DNA of 64,000 nucleotides from Paraglaciecola arctica BSs20135 (GTDB lineage Bacteria; Pseudomonadota; Gammaproteobacteria; Enterobacterales; Alteromonadaceae), in contig NZ_BAEO01000024.1 of NCBI RefSeq assembly GCF_000314995.1, forward strand, positions 26,862-90,861, in the 5' to 3' direction. This document shows, piece by piece, positions 36,834-45,669 of this stretch (position 1 is its first letter; each line of letters begins with the position of its first letter). The notes beneath the pieces were generated by a model. It made no database searches, was not told the origin of the DNA, and worked only from the letters and a program-made list of their open reading frames with translations. A program made the position numbers and the translations under genes.

Positions 36834-37070
36834 GTGGAAGACGTGATTGGAATCATAATAGCACCTATCATTATATTTATGATCTTTGTCGCTCCGATAT
36901 GGTTGATAATGCATTATCGGAGCAAAAAGCAAATGAGTCAGGGACTGACTGAAGCCGAATATGGTACTTTGCAAGAATTAGCTGACAGAGCGGAAAAAAT
37001 GGCAGATCGCATCCATACCTTAGAGGCAATTTTGGATGCCGAGGCACCAGAGTGGAGGAATAAAGTATGA
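36834..37070 (+). CDS. pspB: PspB, phage-shock inner-membrane sensor
   Basis: A protein of 78 residues: an N-terminal membrane segment (IGIIIAPIIIFMIFVAPIWLIMHY) and a helical cytoplasmic part (LTEAEYGTLQELADRAEKMADRIHTLE), normal for PspB. It works with PspC to release PspF from PspA. The start is GTG 36834 with AAGGAG upstream. Its stop overlaps the pspC start (ATGA). Confidence 0.95.
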   Translation: MEDVIGIIIAPIIIFMIFVAPIWLIMHYRSKKQMSQGLTEAEYGTLQELADRAEKMADRIHTLEAILDAEAPEWRNKV

Positions 37071-37531
37071 AGACATTTGGCACTTTACATCGTGACCCGA
37101 GCAAAGGGAAAATTGCTGGAGTATGTGCTGGTATTGCAGAGTACTTTGGCATGGAGATCTGGTTGGTGCGAATTCTGTTCCTAACTGGATTTTTCTTGTT
37201 AGGAGGGCCATTTTTTTTCGTTGGTTACATTGCAGCCTGGTTTATTTTAGAAAAAAAGCCTCACGGCTTGTCAACTAAGCCAAGAGCTGACGAGTTTGTT
37301 CAGAAAAACAGCCACAATAAAGCTCAAGGTAAAGGATGGCATAATGTGTCTGAACAAGGATCAGAAAAAGTAGTAGTGAAGTCTAAAATTTGGCAAGCAG
37401 GCGAACCACCTAAGCAGGCTTTTATCGATATTAAACAACGTTTTGAAAAAAATGAAACTAGACTCAGAAAAATGGAGACTTATGTGACCTCATCGGAGTT
37501 TCAACTCAACCGAGAGTTAAGCAAATTATAA
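37067..37531 (+). CDS. pspC: PspC, phage-shock inner-membrane sensor
   Basis: A protein of 154 residues with the PspC domain (DPSKGKIAGVCAGIAEYFGMEIWLVRILF), a membrane segment, and a charged C-terminal region with a helical end (FEKNETRLRKMETYVTSSEFQLNREL). It senses envelope stress with PspB. It overlaps pspB by four bases. A hairpin follows at 37580. Confidence 0.95.
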   Translation: MKTFGTLHRDPSKGKIAGVCAGIAEYFGMEIWLVRILFLTGFFLLGGPFFFVGYIAAWFILEKKPHGLSTKPRADEFVQKNSHNKAQGKGWHNVSEQGSEKVVVKSKIWQAGEPPKQAFIDIKQRFEKNETRLRKMETYVTSSEFQLNRELSKL

Positions 37532-37579
37532 TTTATACTCCCGCTGGATCCGACACCTTGATGTGGTATGGGTATAAAA

Positions 37580-37616
37580 GGGCTAATTGAATGTTAGCCC
37601 TTAGTGTTTCTTTTTT
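37580..37616 (+). terminator. Probable terminator or attenuator between pspC and ycjX
   Basis: GGGCTAA (37580-37586), 7-base loop, TTAGCCC (37594-37600), then a T-rich stretch ending in TTTTTT (37611-37616). The T-run is about 10 bases from the stem, so termination may be partial. Confidence 0.55.
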
Positions 37617-37642
37617 AACTACACAAGGCTGATACAGTTTTC

Positions 37643-39073
37643 ATGCAGACTTCTTTTTTCAAACATCCAACCATGCAAATTACCAAACAAAAGCTCAAGC
37701 TAACTGCCGCCAGACTGGTTAATCACCATGTTAATTTGGCAGTGACGGGATTAAGTGGCAGCGGTAAAACGGCATTTATTACATCTTTGGTTAATCAATT
37801 AATTGAAGCAAATGAAGCTGCGCAGCTACCTTTTTTTTCAGTAGTAAGAGAGTCGCGCTTGATTGGTGTAAAACGGGATGTTCAACCCAACTTAACTTTT
37901 AGTCGATTTGCTTACGAAGACGCTATGGCTAAGTTAACTCAAACTTCTTCACAATGGCCTTCTTCGACCAAAGGTATCTCGCAGGTTAGACTAAAAATAA
38001 AGTATAAAAAGAGTAGGGGATTGAGTAAATATCTAACGGAAGAGGCCACTCTAACACTAGATATTACCGACTATCCTGGCGAATGGTTGCTTGATTTACC
38101 GCTGCTTGATATGGATTATGCTCAGTGGTCTAGGCATTGTGAAGAGGAGCTCAGTGACCCTAAGAGAAATGCGTTAGCTAAGCCATTTTTTGCGGCACTG
38201 GCTGATTTAGATTTAAACGCTAAAGGCGATGAATTAGCGTTGCAAAATATTGCCGAGTTATACACTCAATATCTAGTGGATTGCCAGAGTCATGGTTATC
38301 AATTGTTACAACCTGGGCGCTTCATATTACCTGGCGAATTGTCAGGCGCACCCGTTCTACATTTTTTCCCTGTTACTGGCACGCAGTTAGAACAACAGGA
38401 AGTTGATCTCAATAATCCTGCAAAAGACAGTAATGCCGAGTTATTAAGGCAACGCTTCAAACACTATAAAACCCAAGTGGTGCAACCATTCTATAAAGAG
38501 CATTTTAAGCGTTTTGATCGACAAGTTGTTTTAGTTGATTGTTTGTCTGCGTTAAATCGTGGTTTCCATAGTTATCAAGACTTACAAAAAGCATTAGATT
38601 GGTTGATGGGGAGTTTTCAATATGGCTCTTCTAATATTCTCAATCGTTTGTTTCAACCTAAAATTGATAAGTTAGTGTTTGCCGCAAGTAAGGCTGATCA
38701 CATTACACCTGATCAGCAAACTAATTTGGTCAAACTATTAGAAAGTATGCTGCATAGTGCAAGAAAACAAATACAATTCGATGGCGTGATCACCGAGTCG
38801 ACTGCGATATCGGCTATTCGTTCTTCAAAATCTGGCCTTGGTCAGCTTAATGGTGAGAGTATTCCAGTGCTGCAAGGTAGAAATGAACAAGGCTCCGCCA
38901 TTACCTTGTTTCCGGGAGAAGTGCCACAAAGTTGTCCAGGTCCGGAATTCTGGAAACAGCAACAGTTTGAGTTCCCCAAATTATCTCCACCGATCCTCAA
39001 TGCAGAGCATGTACTGCCACATATTAGAATGGATCAAGTGCTCGATTTTCTACTAGCGGATAAACTAGAATGA
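37643..39073 (+). CDS. ycjX: YcjX family P-loop NTPase (DUF463)
   Basis: A protein of 476 residues. The P-loop GLSGSGKT is at residues 36-43, with later DITDYPGEWLLDLPLLD and FAASKADH (G4-like). YcjX-family GTPases accompany psp genes in many gammaproteobacteria and belong to the PspF-controlled group in E. coli; the molecular role is not settled. The stop overlaps the next gene (ATGA). Confidence 0.93.
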   Translation: MQTSFFKHPTMQITKQKLKLTAARLVNHHVNLAVTGLSGSGKTAFITSLVNQLIEANEAAQLPFFSVVRESRLIGVKRDVQPNLTFSRFAYEDAMAKLTQTSSQWPSSTKGISQVRLKIKYKKSRGLSKYLTEEATLTLDITDYPGEWLLDLPLLDMDYAQWSRHCEEELSDPKRNALAKPFFAALADLDLNAKGDELALQNIAELYTQYLVDCQSHGYQLLQPGRFILPGELSGAPVLHFFPVTGTQLEQQEVDLNNPAKDSNAELLRQRFKHYKTQVVQPFYKEHFKRFDRQVVLVDCLSALNRGFHSYQDLQKALDWLMGSFQYGSSNILNRLFQPKIDKLVFAASKADHITPDQQTNLVKLLESMLHSARKQIQFDGVITESTAISAIRSSKSGLGQLNGESIPVLQGRNEQGSAITLFPGEVPQSCPGPEFWKQQQFEFPKLSPPILNAEHVLPHIRMDQVLDFLLADKLE

Positions 39074-40134
39074 AGCAATTCCATGACCCCCAAGAACAAA
39101 ATAAACTCGAGGAAAAATCCCCTGGAAAACTCAAAGGTGCATATGTTTTTAACAACGAAGATGCAGATCCCCAGTCACAATCTATAGTCAGACCAGCGCT
39201 CATTGTGACCGATATTGACTCAATTGAAGTAAGTGATGAACCCTTAGGTCAGAGTCAAACTTTGCCGTTCCCTGAAGAGTTAACTATTAAAAAATCAGCA
39301 AAAAAATGGTTGTTGTTTTTATCTGCAGCTGTACTTCTAGCAAGTAGTGCCGAGTTAGTATTTTTTATTATTGCCATGGTAGACAAAATGGATTGGTTAG
39401 CCGGTGTTTGGCTTGCTATTTTTTCTGTGCTGGGAATTTTGGTTTTGCGTCAAGTTTTTGTTGAATACAGAGGACTCAAACAACTTAAGCGTCAAGGCGA
39501 CATTCGATCCCAATCTGAGCAAATGGCCAGCACTAGTGTCATTGGATTGGCTGAGCAACATTGTTTGAAAATCGCAGCAAGTCTTCCAAAGAATTATCAA
39601 TATTTAGTGGCAAATTGGCATGACAGTTTTGATTCACATTATTCAGATAGTGAAGTGTTATCTTTGTTTGAGCACCAAGTATTGGCTCCTATTGATAAAT
39701 TAGCTATAAAACAAGTGAGCAATAATGCCTCGGCTGCTGGTGTCATGATTGCCGTTAGCCCTTTTGCTTTGTTAGATATGTTGATAGTACTGTGGAGAAA
39801 TATTCGGATGATGAACCAGGTGAGTGAAATATATGGCTTACATTTAGGTTATTGGGGCAGGGTAAGTCTGATCCGCAATATATTTCACACTATGCTATAT
39901 GCAGGCGCCGCCGAAATTCTGTCTGATGCGGGTAATTACGCATTAAGTGCCGGGATCACTGGTAAGATATCGACCCGAGTCGCACAGGGAATGGGTGCTG
40001 GAGTATTGACCGCCAGGATTGGTTTAAAGGCGATCAATGAAAGCCGTCCATTGCCATGGTTGTCAGAAAAAAAACCAAGTTTGTCGGGTATTAGCAAACA
40101 GTTGTTGTCCGATCTAAACAAGCAGCTACGATAG
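39070..40134 (+). CDS. ycjF: YcjF family membrane protein (DUF697, TIGR01620)
   Basis: A protein of 354 residues with a polar N-terminus of about 75 residues, two membrane segments (about residues 80-130), and a C-terminal DUF697 domain (SPFALLDMLIVLWRNIRMMNQVSEIYGLHLGYWGR). It overlaps ycjX by four bases. It is part of the extended phage-shock group; the function is unknown. Confidence 0.93.
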   Translation: MKQFHDPQEQNKLEEKSPGKLKGAYVFNNEDADPQSQSIVRPALIVTDIDSIEVSDEPLGQSQTLPFPEELTIKKSAKKWLLFLSAAVLLASSAELVFFIIAMVDKMDWLAGVWLAIFSVLGILVLRQVFVEYRGLKQLKRQGDIRSQSEQMASTSVIGLAEQHCLKIAASLPKNYQYLVANWHDSFDSHYSDSEVLSLFEHQVLAPIDKLAIKQVSNNASAAGVMIAVSPFALLDMLIVLWRNIRMMNQVSEIYGLHLGYWGRVSLIRNIFHTMLYAGAAEILSDAGNYALSAGITGKISTRVAQGMGAGVLTARIGLKAINESRPLPWLSEKKPSLSGISKQLLSDLNKQLR

Positions 40135-40183
40135 GCTGCTCGCTCAATTGAGCTGGTTTTCATGCTGTGTAGATTTGCATGTT

Positions 40184-40201
40184 TGTAAGCTTATGTTTAC
40201 G
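40184..40201 (+). promoter_or_regulatory. TyrR box upstream of phhA
   Basis: TGTAAG, six bases, TTTACG. This matches the TyrR consensus TGTAAA-N6-TTTACA at 10 of 12 defined positions. It is just upstream of a TTGACA (40205-40210), a fitting place for activation of phhA. tyrR itself is the next gene but one. Confidence 0.7.
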
Positions 40202-40296
40202 ATTTTGACACAAGGCTAATACACGCCATAGGCTTTAGATTTGGGGTGGGGCGAGTACAATTTTGGATATGTTAACTCATAAATTAATATAATTTC

Positions 40297-41097
40297 ATGT
40301 CAAAAAACACCCGTTATAAGTCTCATCAACCAGATGAGACTGGTTTGGTAAATTGGAGTGCGGAAGAAAATAAGATTTGGAGCGCATTGTTACAAAAACA
40401 ATGGGGTTTGCTCGAAGGACGGGCTTGTGACGAGTATTTACATGGGCTTGAATTGTTGAATTTACCCTCTGACCGTATTCCACAGTTGGCTGAAATTAAC
40501 TCCGTATTGATTAAAGAGACTGGCTGGCAGGTCAAGCAAGTTCCTTCATTGATAAACTTTGATGACTTCTTTCGTCTCTTAGCCAACAAAGAATTTCCAG
40601 TGGCGACTTTTATACGTTCAAATGAAGAATTTGAGTACTTGCAAGAGCCGGATATCTTCCATGAAATTTTTGGACATTGTCCTCTATTGACGAACCCCGC
40701 CTTTGCACATTTTACTCATACCTATGGAAAACTTGGCTATGCTGCCTGTAAAGAAGATAGAGCTTTTTTAGCCAGGTTGTATTGGTTTACTGTTGAGTTT
40801 GGGTTAGTTAATACACCCGATGGAACGCGAATTTATGGAGGAGGGGTTTTGTCTTCACCCGGCGAGACAATTCATGCCGTCGAATCAAATGATTGTGTGC
40901 ATATGCCAATGCAGCCATTGGACGCACTTAGAACTCCATACCGCATCGATATTATGCAGCCTATTTATTATGTACTGAAATCATTTGACTCCCTTTTTGA
41001 TATTGCAGAAATGGATATCATGGCCTTGGTAAGCCAAGCCAAAAAACTGGGGCTATTTGCACCTAGGTTTTTACCAAAAGAGAAACAGAGTAGTTAG
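40297..41097 (+). CDS. phhA: Phenylalanine 4-hydroxylase
   Basis: A protein of 266 residues, the length of bacterial single-domain enzymes. The iron ligands are the two His of HEIFGHCP and the Glu of WFTVEFGL. It oxidises phenylalanine to tyrosine with a tetrahydropterin and O2. The usual partner phhB (pterin carbinolamine dehydratase) is absent between phhA and tyrR and from the rest of the window. A TyrR box lies about 95 bases upstream. Confidence 0.97.
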   Translation: MSKNTRYKSHQPDETGLVNWSAEENKIWSALLQKQWGLLEGRACDEYLHGLELLNLPSDRIPQLAEINSVLIKETGWQVKQVPSLINFDDFFRLLANKEFPVATFIRSNEEFEYLQEPDIFHEIFGHCPLLTNPAFAHFTHTYGKLGYAACKEDRAFLARLYWFTVEFGLVNTPDGTRIYGGGVLSSPGETIHAVESNDCVHMPMQPLDALRTPYRIDIMQPIYYVLKSFDSLFDIAEMDIMALVSQAKKLGLFAPRFLPKEKQSS

Positions 41098-41196
41098 TTT
41101 TTTGATTAATGTGAGTGTCTTTGTTCATCCATCCTAATGCTTGTTTATTAGTATGTGTAAATCGCCAACTAATAACACTGTCTAAGCACATCCAAT

Positions 41197-41214
41197 TGTA
41201 ATAATATCTTTACG
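41197..41214 (+). promoter_or_regulatory. TyrR box upstream of tyrR
   Basis: TGTAAT, six bases, TTTACG, matching 10 of 12 consensus positions. It lies about 49 bases before the tyrR start, a position that fits autoregulation. A weaker partial site (TGTAAA, 41156-41161) is nearby. Confidence 0.65.
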
Positions 41215-41262
41215 CTTGCCCAAATTGGGCTGGCCTAGTTTGGCATTAAAACGAGGTTGTAA

Positions 41263-42822
41263 ATGCGCTTAGAAGTAAATTGTCAGGATCGTTTGGGTAT
41301 TGCTCAAGATGTGTTAGATATATTAGTCGAGCATGAAATTGATCTGCGTGGAATTGAAATTGATGAAATGGGAAAAATTTTCTTAAACTTCCCTAATATG
41401 GAATTTGCAGATTTTCAACATTTAATGCCCAAAATACGTAAAATTGAAGGCATAGAAGATGTAAAAACCACTCCTTTTATGCCAATCGAGAGAGAGCAAT
41501 ATCAGCTTAAAGCATTATTACAGACTTTGCCTGACCCAGTTTTTTCAGTAGACACCAAAGGCAAAATCATCTTAATTAATGATGCGGTTGTATCGAGTCT
41601 AGAAGTTCCCAAAAATGACATTATTGGCAGTGATATCGCTGAACTACTAAAAGGGTTTAATGTTATTCGTTGGTTGGAAGGTAAAAATCCTCAAGCTCAA
41701 GCACAAAGGATCAAATTTTTAGAATTGGATTATTTACTTGATATGTTACCGGTTATGGTACCTGACTCCGATGGCGCTGATATATTGGCAGGGGCTGTTT
41801 TTATGCTGAAATCTGAGCTTAGGTTAGGCCAACAGCTTACCGTTTTTCATAAGGTCAGTGTGGATAGTTTTATCTCTATTCAAGCGGATAGCAAGGCGAT
41901 GAAAAATGTAGTGAAAGAGGCTAAAAGAATGGCCGAGTTGGATGAACCTATCATTATATTTGGTGAAACGGGCACAGGTAAAGAGATGCTTGCCAAGGAA
42001 TGCCATAATGCAAGTAGACGCAATGAGGGGGCGTTTTTAACATTAAGCTGCGCGTCTTTGCCGGATAATGTGGCTGAGTCAGAATTATTTGGGTATATCT
42101 CAGAGACGAGCGAGCAAACGGAGAACAAAGTTGGTTTGTTAGAATTAGCACAGGGAGGCACGTTATTTTTAGATGAAGTAGGTGATATGTCAGCCCAGCT
42201 TCAAGTAAAACTTTTGCAAGTATTGCAAAATGGTAGCTATCCCAGAGTGGGTGATGACAAGGAACTGAAGGTTGATGTGCGGATCATTTGTTCGACTCAA
42301 AAAGATCTTGGTAAGTTAATGCAAGAGGGACAATTTAGAGAAGATTTGTTTTACCGACTAAATGTGTTGAGTTTAGTTTTGCCCCCATTAAGAGAGCGCA
42401 AATCAGATATTATCGCATTAGCGGAGCGTTTTATAAAACAGCACAGCGTTAAATTGGGTCGTAAGGCACCTAAGATGACTAAAGCTTGTGTTGATTATTT
42501 ACACAGCTACCCGTGGCCTGGCAATGTGAGACAACTTGAAAATGCTCTTTATCGCGCTGTTTCATTATTAGAAGGTATCGAACTAGAGAAAGAAAACATT
42601 CAACTGCCGTCATGCTCCGCAACAGTGAGTTTTGTTTCAGAGGAGTTTGCCGGAAGTTTAGATGACGAAGTGAAGCGTTTTGAAAAAGACATATTGATGC
42701 GCTTATATCCGAGTTATCCAAGTACAAGGCAATTAGCTAAAAAGCTAGGTTTAAGTCATACCGCGATCGCCAATAAATTGCGTGACTACGGGATTAATAA
42801 AAAGACGGTAAAAATAGTGTAA
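41263..42822 (+). CDS. tyrR: TyrR, aromatic amino-acid regulator
   Basis: A protein of 519 residues: an N-terminal ACT domain (MRLEVNCQDRLGIAQDVLDIL), a PAS domain (about residues 80-190), an AAA+ domain with Walker A GETGTGKE and Walker B GGTLFLDEVGDM, and a C-terminal helix-turn-helix (STRQLAKKLGLSHTAIANKLRDYG). The GAFTGA loop needed to contact sigma-54 is missing (FGYISETSEQTENK), as in TyrR proteins that act on sigma-70 promoters. It lies downstream of phhA, its likely target. Confidence 0.96.
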   Translation: MRLEVNCQDRLGIAQDVLDILVEHEIDLRGIEIDEMGKIFLNFPNMEFADFQHLMPKIRKIEGIEDVKTTPFMPIEREQYQLKALLQTLPDPVFSVDTKGKIILINDAVVSSLEVPKNDIIGSDIAELLKGFNVIRWLEGKNPQAQAQRIKFLELDYLLDMLPVMVPDSDGADILAGAVFMLKSELRLGQQLTVFHKVSVDSFISIQADSKAMKNVVKEAKRMAELDEPIIIFGETGTGKEMLAKECHNASRRNEGAFLTLSCASLPDNVAESELFGYISETSEQTENKVGLLELAQGGTLFLDEVGDMSAQLQVKLLQVLQNGSYPRVGDDKELKVDVRIICSTQKDLGKLMQEGQFREDLFYRLNVLSLVLPPLRERKSDIIALAERFIKQHSVKLGRKAPKMTKACVDYLHSYPWPGNVRQLENALYRAVSLLEGIELEKENIQLPSCSATVSFVSEEFAGSLDDEVKRFEKDILMRLYPSYPSTRQLAKKLGLSHTAIANKLRDYGINKKTVKIV

Positions 42823-42922
42823 CGTTTTTCTTAAAATATTAATTCGAGAATATAATCGAATCCACTGAATAAAATCACACCCACACTCAGAGTGAATGTA
42901 GAGCAAAAATAATTATTGTAAT

Positions 42923-42949
42923 AAAAAACTGCTAGTACTTAGCTAGCAG
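42923..42949 (-). terminator. Intrinsic terminator of the Lrp-family gene
   Basis: On the minus strand: CTGCTAG (42949-42943), 7-base loop, CTAGCAG (42935-42929), then TTTTTT. It is six bases beyond the stop of the gene ending at 42955. Confidence 0.85.
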
Positions 42950-42954
42950 GATTT

Positions 42955-43422
42955 TCATAGATTTTTAATGGGTAACTCAGTAGTATTTTTGACTTGTTTT
43001 AGGGCAAAAGTAGAGCTTAGATGGTCGACTAAGGGGAGATTAGTGAGCTTGGTTTTTAGTAAATGTTCATATTCTTCGATACTTTCAACTATAACCTTCA
43101 ATAAATAGTCCTTTTCTCCACTAGTGGTATGACATTCAACTATCGAGTCAATACTCTGTACTGCTTTTTCAAAGTCATTTAATGACTCTCCATCATGATT
43201 TTTTAAGGTGACATATATAAAAACTGACACGCCTAAGTTTAACTTTTTGCTGTCAAGTAATGTCACTTTTTGCAGAATTATTTTATCTGCTTCTAGACGT
43301 TTTACTCTTCTCCAACATGGGGTGTGAGATAAGCCTACTTTTTGACTTAAATCAGCCATAGATACAGTCGCATCCTTCTGCATCACCCGTAAAATTTCCC
43401 GATCAAATTTATCTAGTTTCAT
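42955..43422 (-). CDS. Lrp/AsnC family transcriptional regulator
   Basis: A protein of about 155 residues: an N-terminal helix-turn-helix (LDKFDREILRVMQKDATVSMADLSQKVGLSHTPCWRRVKRLE) and a C-terminal ligand-binding RAM domain (HTTSGEKDYLLKVIVESIEEYE). The frame is open from 43461, but ATG 43422 (MKLDKFDREIL) matches the family start. It is divergent from leucine dehydrogenase, and so is probably its regulator, as BkdR-type proteins are for branched-chain catabolism. Confidence 0.9.
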   Translation of the reverse strand: MKLDKFDREILRVMQKDATVSMADLSQKVGLSHTPCWRRVKRLEADKIILQKVTLLDSKKLNLGVSVFIYVTLKNHDGESLNDFEKAVQSIDSIVECHTTSGEKDYLLKVIVESIEEYEHLLKTKLTNLPLVDHLSSTFALKQVKNTTELPIKNL

Positions 43423-43496
43423 AAAATATTTAATTGAAAGCGTGAACTTAATTTGTAGCATGATGAAAGTTTAATTCTTTTTCAAGACAAAAATGA

Positions 43497-43597
43497 GGAT
43501 ATTTATCCTAGTGACTCATTTCTTCTGCGATTTATCCTTGCAACTAGATTAGTTGCTTAAGAAAGTCGCAAAAAATGTCCTATATCTTATGGGATAT
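43497..43597. promoter_or_regulatory. Three inverted repeats between the Lrp gene and leucine dehydrogenase
   Basis: GGATA-TT-TATCC (43497-43508), GCAACT-AGATT-AGTTGC (43540-43556) and ATATC-TTATGG-GATAT (43582-43597). Lrp-family proteins bind several spaced palindromes, so these are plausible operator sites. Confidence 0.45.
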
Positions 43598-43632
43598 GAT
43601 TGTTTTAATAGTCAAGAAAACAAGGGAACAAA

Positions 43633-44682
43633 ATGTCGGTTTTTGAGCATAGCGAATTTGATGGACATGAACATGTGGCTTTTCACCAAGATAAGGCCAG
43701 CGGATTAAAAGCAATCATTGCTGTGCATAATTCAAACCTTGGGAATGCCTTAGGTGGGTGCCGAATGTGGCCTTACTCTAGTGACGAAGAAGCATTGCGA
43801 GACGTATTGAGATTGTCTAAGGGCATGACCTATAAAGCAGCAATGGCGGGCCTTAAGCAGGGAGGTGGTAAGGCTGTTATTCTTGGTAACCCACGAACTG
43901 AAAAAACACCAGAAAAAATGTTAGCTATGGGCAAGTTCATTAATAGTTTGTCTGGACAATATATCAGTGCGGAAGACTCTGGATTGACTGTTGATGACTT
44001 GAAGTTAATGGCAAAAGAAACTGCATATGTGTCGGGTATTCAAGCCAAATATCATATCAATTCTGAATCCGCTGACGGCAATCCGGCACCTTCTACAGCG
44101 TATGGGGTTTTTGTTGGTCTGAGGACAAGTGTTGAACATACAATGAATTCAGATCTGAAAAACGTGAAAGTAGCTATCCAAGGTTTGGGACATGTAGGCA
44201 TGCGTTTAGCTAAGCATTTATGTAATCAAGGGGCCAAGTTATATGTAACTGATATTCATCCAGAGAATATTGAAAAGGCGGTCAATGAGTTTTCTGCCAT
44301 TGCAGTAAATCCTAATGATATATACGACTTAGATGTAGATGTATTTGCCCCATGCGCAATGGGAGCCATACTTGATGCCGAAAATATTGGTAGGCTGAGG
44401 GTAAAAGTAATTGCTGGAGCTGCAAACAACCAATTGGCTAAAGAAGTGTTTGGTCAGTTATTAGTAGATAAGGGGATCTTGTATGCCCCAGACTATGTGA
44501 TCAATGCGGGAGGTGTGATTGACATATACCACCAATCAATTGCTAGCTCTGATAAAGGATTACGAGACCATATTGAAAAAATCAGTGATACATTATTAGA
44601 GATTTACCGACGCGCCGAGGCGCAAGGAATTGCCACTAATATAGTTGCCAACCAAATTGCTGAAGAACGTTTTAGTAAATAA
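43633..44682 (+). CDS. Leucine dehydrogenase (Glu/Leu/Phe/Val dehydrogenase family)
   Basis: A protein of 349 residues. The catalytic region is GGCRMWPY and MTYKAAMAGLKQGGGKAVI with the active-site Lys. The Rossmann motif GLGHVGMRLAKHL is at about residues 182-195. It oxidatively deaminates leucine and other branched-chain amino acids with NAD+, the first step of their breakdown; phenylalanine or valine preference cannot be excluded. A divergent Lrp-family gene lies upstream. Confidence 0.92.
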   Translation: MSVFEHSEFDGHEHVAFHQDKASGLKAIIAVHNSNLGNALGGCRMWPYSSDEEALRDVLRLSKGMTYKAAMAGLKQGGGKAVILGNPRTEKTPEKMLAMGKFINSLSGQYISAEDSGLTVDDLKLMAKETAYVSGIQAKYHINSESADGNPAPSTAYGVFVGLRTSVEHTMNSDLKNVKVAIQGLGHVGMRLAKHLCNQGAKLYVTDIHPENIEKAVNEFSAIAVNPNDIYDLDVDVFAPCAMGAILDAENIGRLRVKVIAGAANNQLAKEVFGQLLVDKGILYAPDYVINAGGVIDIYHQSIASSDKGLRDHIEKISDTLLEIYRRAEAQGIATNIVANQIAEERFSK

Positions 44683-44703
44683 TTAAATTGTCTTAAAAGT
44701 GGG

Positions 44704-44732
44704 TTGCATATAGCAAGAGCTTTGTTCATAAT
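44704..44732 (+). promoter_or_regulatory. Promoter of the 4.5S RNA gene
   Basis: TTGCAT (44704-44709), 17 bases, CATAAT (44727-44732), followed by a GC-rich discriminator (GCGCCCGCC), typical of stable-RNA promoters. Transcription would begin about 33 bases before the mature RNA, leaving a short 5' leader for RNase P. Confidence 0.7.
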
Positions 44733-44772
44733 GCGCCCGCCTTAACGAGATGTATTAGTTAAGGTTTTTCAA

Positions 44773-44885
44773 TGGTGACCTTTCGGTCCCCTCGCAATGA
44801 TACTTTGTGAACCCGGTCAGGCCTGGAAGGGAGCAGCCGCAGCAAACGACTCATGTGCCGAGGTGTGGCTGGGAGGGCACCACCA
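44773..44885 (+). ncRNA. ffs: 4.5S RNA (signal recognition particle RNA)
   Basis: About 113 bases, with terminal TGGTG (44773-44777) pairing with CACCA (44881-44885). The Ffh-binding domain is present with GGTCAGGCC (44816-44824) and GGAAGGGAGCAGCC around the apical loop, followed by TGTGCCGAGG and GGCTGGGAGGG. It binds Ffh to target membrane proteins. The ends are estimated to within a few bases. Confidence 0.95.
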
Positions 44886-44905
44886 ATTTCCTTTCTTGTC
44901 TGTTT

Positions 44906-45169
44906 TTAGTCTTTATCTTGTTCCAAAAAGCTAATAGCTTGATTTACAGCATTTACAGCATTCATTTGCATCTGTTGCCGTTCACTTTGAGCTAAATAAA
45001 ACGACATATCCACTTCAAATCTAATGTAACGAGGAGGGATTTGATTTAAAGCTAAACAGCATAAATCAGCCAAGTAATCTTCACTTTTAGACTTGTTTAA
45101 GCCTAAAGCTTCAATTCTTTCTAATACCAAGTGCTCATAGTAATTATGTATATCATCATCTAGTTTCAT
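44906..45169 (-). CDS. ComFB-like protein
   Basis: A protein of 87 residues resembling the ComFB family (late competence protein of Bacillus): YYEHLVLERIEALGL, YLADLCCLALNQIPPRYIRFEVDMSFYL. In gammaproteobacteria such proteins are short and of unknown role. The gene is convergent with ffs, 20 bases from its end. The ATG is at 45169. Confidence 0.75.
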   Translation of the reverse strand: MKLDDDIHNYYEHLVLERIEALGLNKSKSEDYLADLCCLALNQIPPRYIRFEVDMSFYLAQSERQQMQMNAVNAVNQAISFLEQDKD

Positions 45170-45269
45170 GTATTTTTCCCTAATAGTTGTTAGTTAATAA
45201 TTGACTATAAACATGAACAACAGGTTTCGTATAGTATTTTAATAAATTGTTATCTCAAGAAAGTAAACG

Positions 45270-45288
45270 TTTCCTTTGAGAAAGGAAA
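45270..45288. other. Perfect hairpin in the gene-free stretch upstream of comFB-like
   Basis: TTTCCTTT (45270-45277), loop GAG, AAAGGAAA (45281-45288). It is a perfect 8-base stem without a following T-run on the plus strand. The 45170-45650 stretch otherwise holds no supported gene. Confidence 0.4.
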
Positions 45289-45669
45289 TTTCTAAAACAG
45301 ATATTTTAGTGAATTATTGTAAATAAAATGATATTTAAATCTGCAGAGAAGTATTTTTGTTATATATTATAATCTGACTCATTACTATAGTTGCCCCTAA
45401 TCCCCCGCTTCCGTATATCCTCCAACCTGAGGTTCATTAACTTTTTTATATTAAAAATCGTTTGAACGATAAGTACTCACTAAAATTGTGGTCTAGGTAG
45501 ACATACATGTTTACATTTGAAAAACCGCAGATGCGATATGAATAAAAAGGCCGCGCAGCCAACCGGTAAGTTGATTAAAGTCGTTAACCCCAAAGCCCAC
45601 CCCTAATCTGCGATACCACAATTAACGGTTGTTTATCACGGCGTAACACTAAATGTAGTTCGAGTCGTA

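Noticed and set aside
41263..42822. TyrR gene as a sigma-54 activator
   Set aside because: The AAA+ domain lacks the GAFTGA loop, so it should act at sigma-70 promoters like other TyrR proteins.
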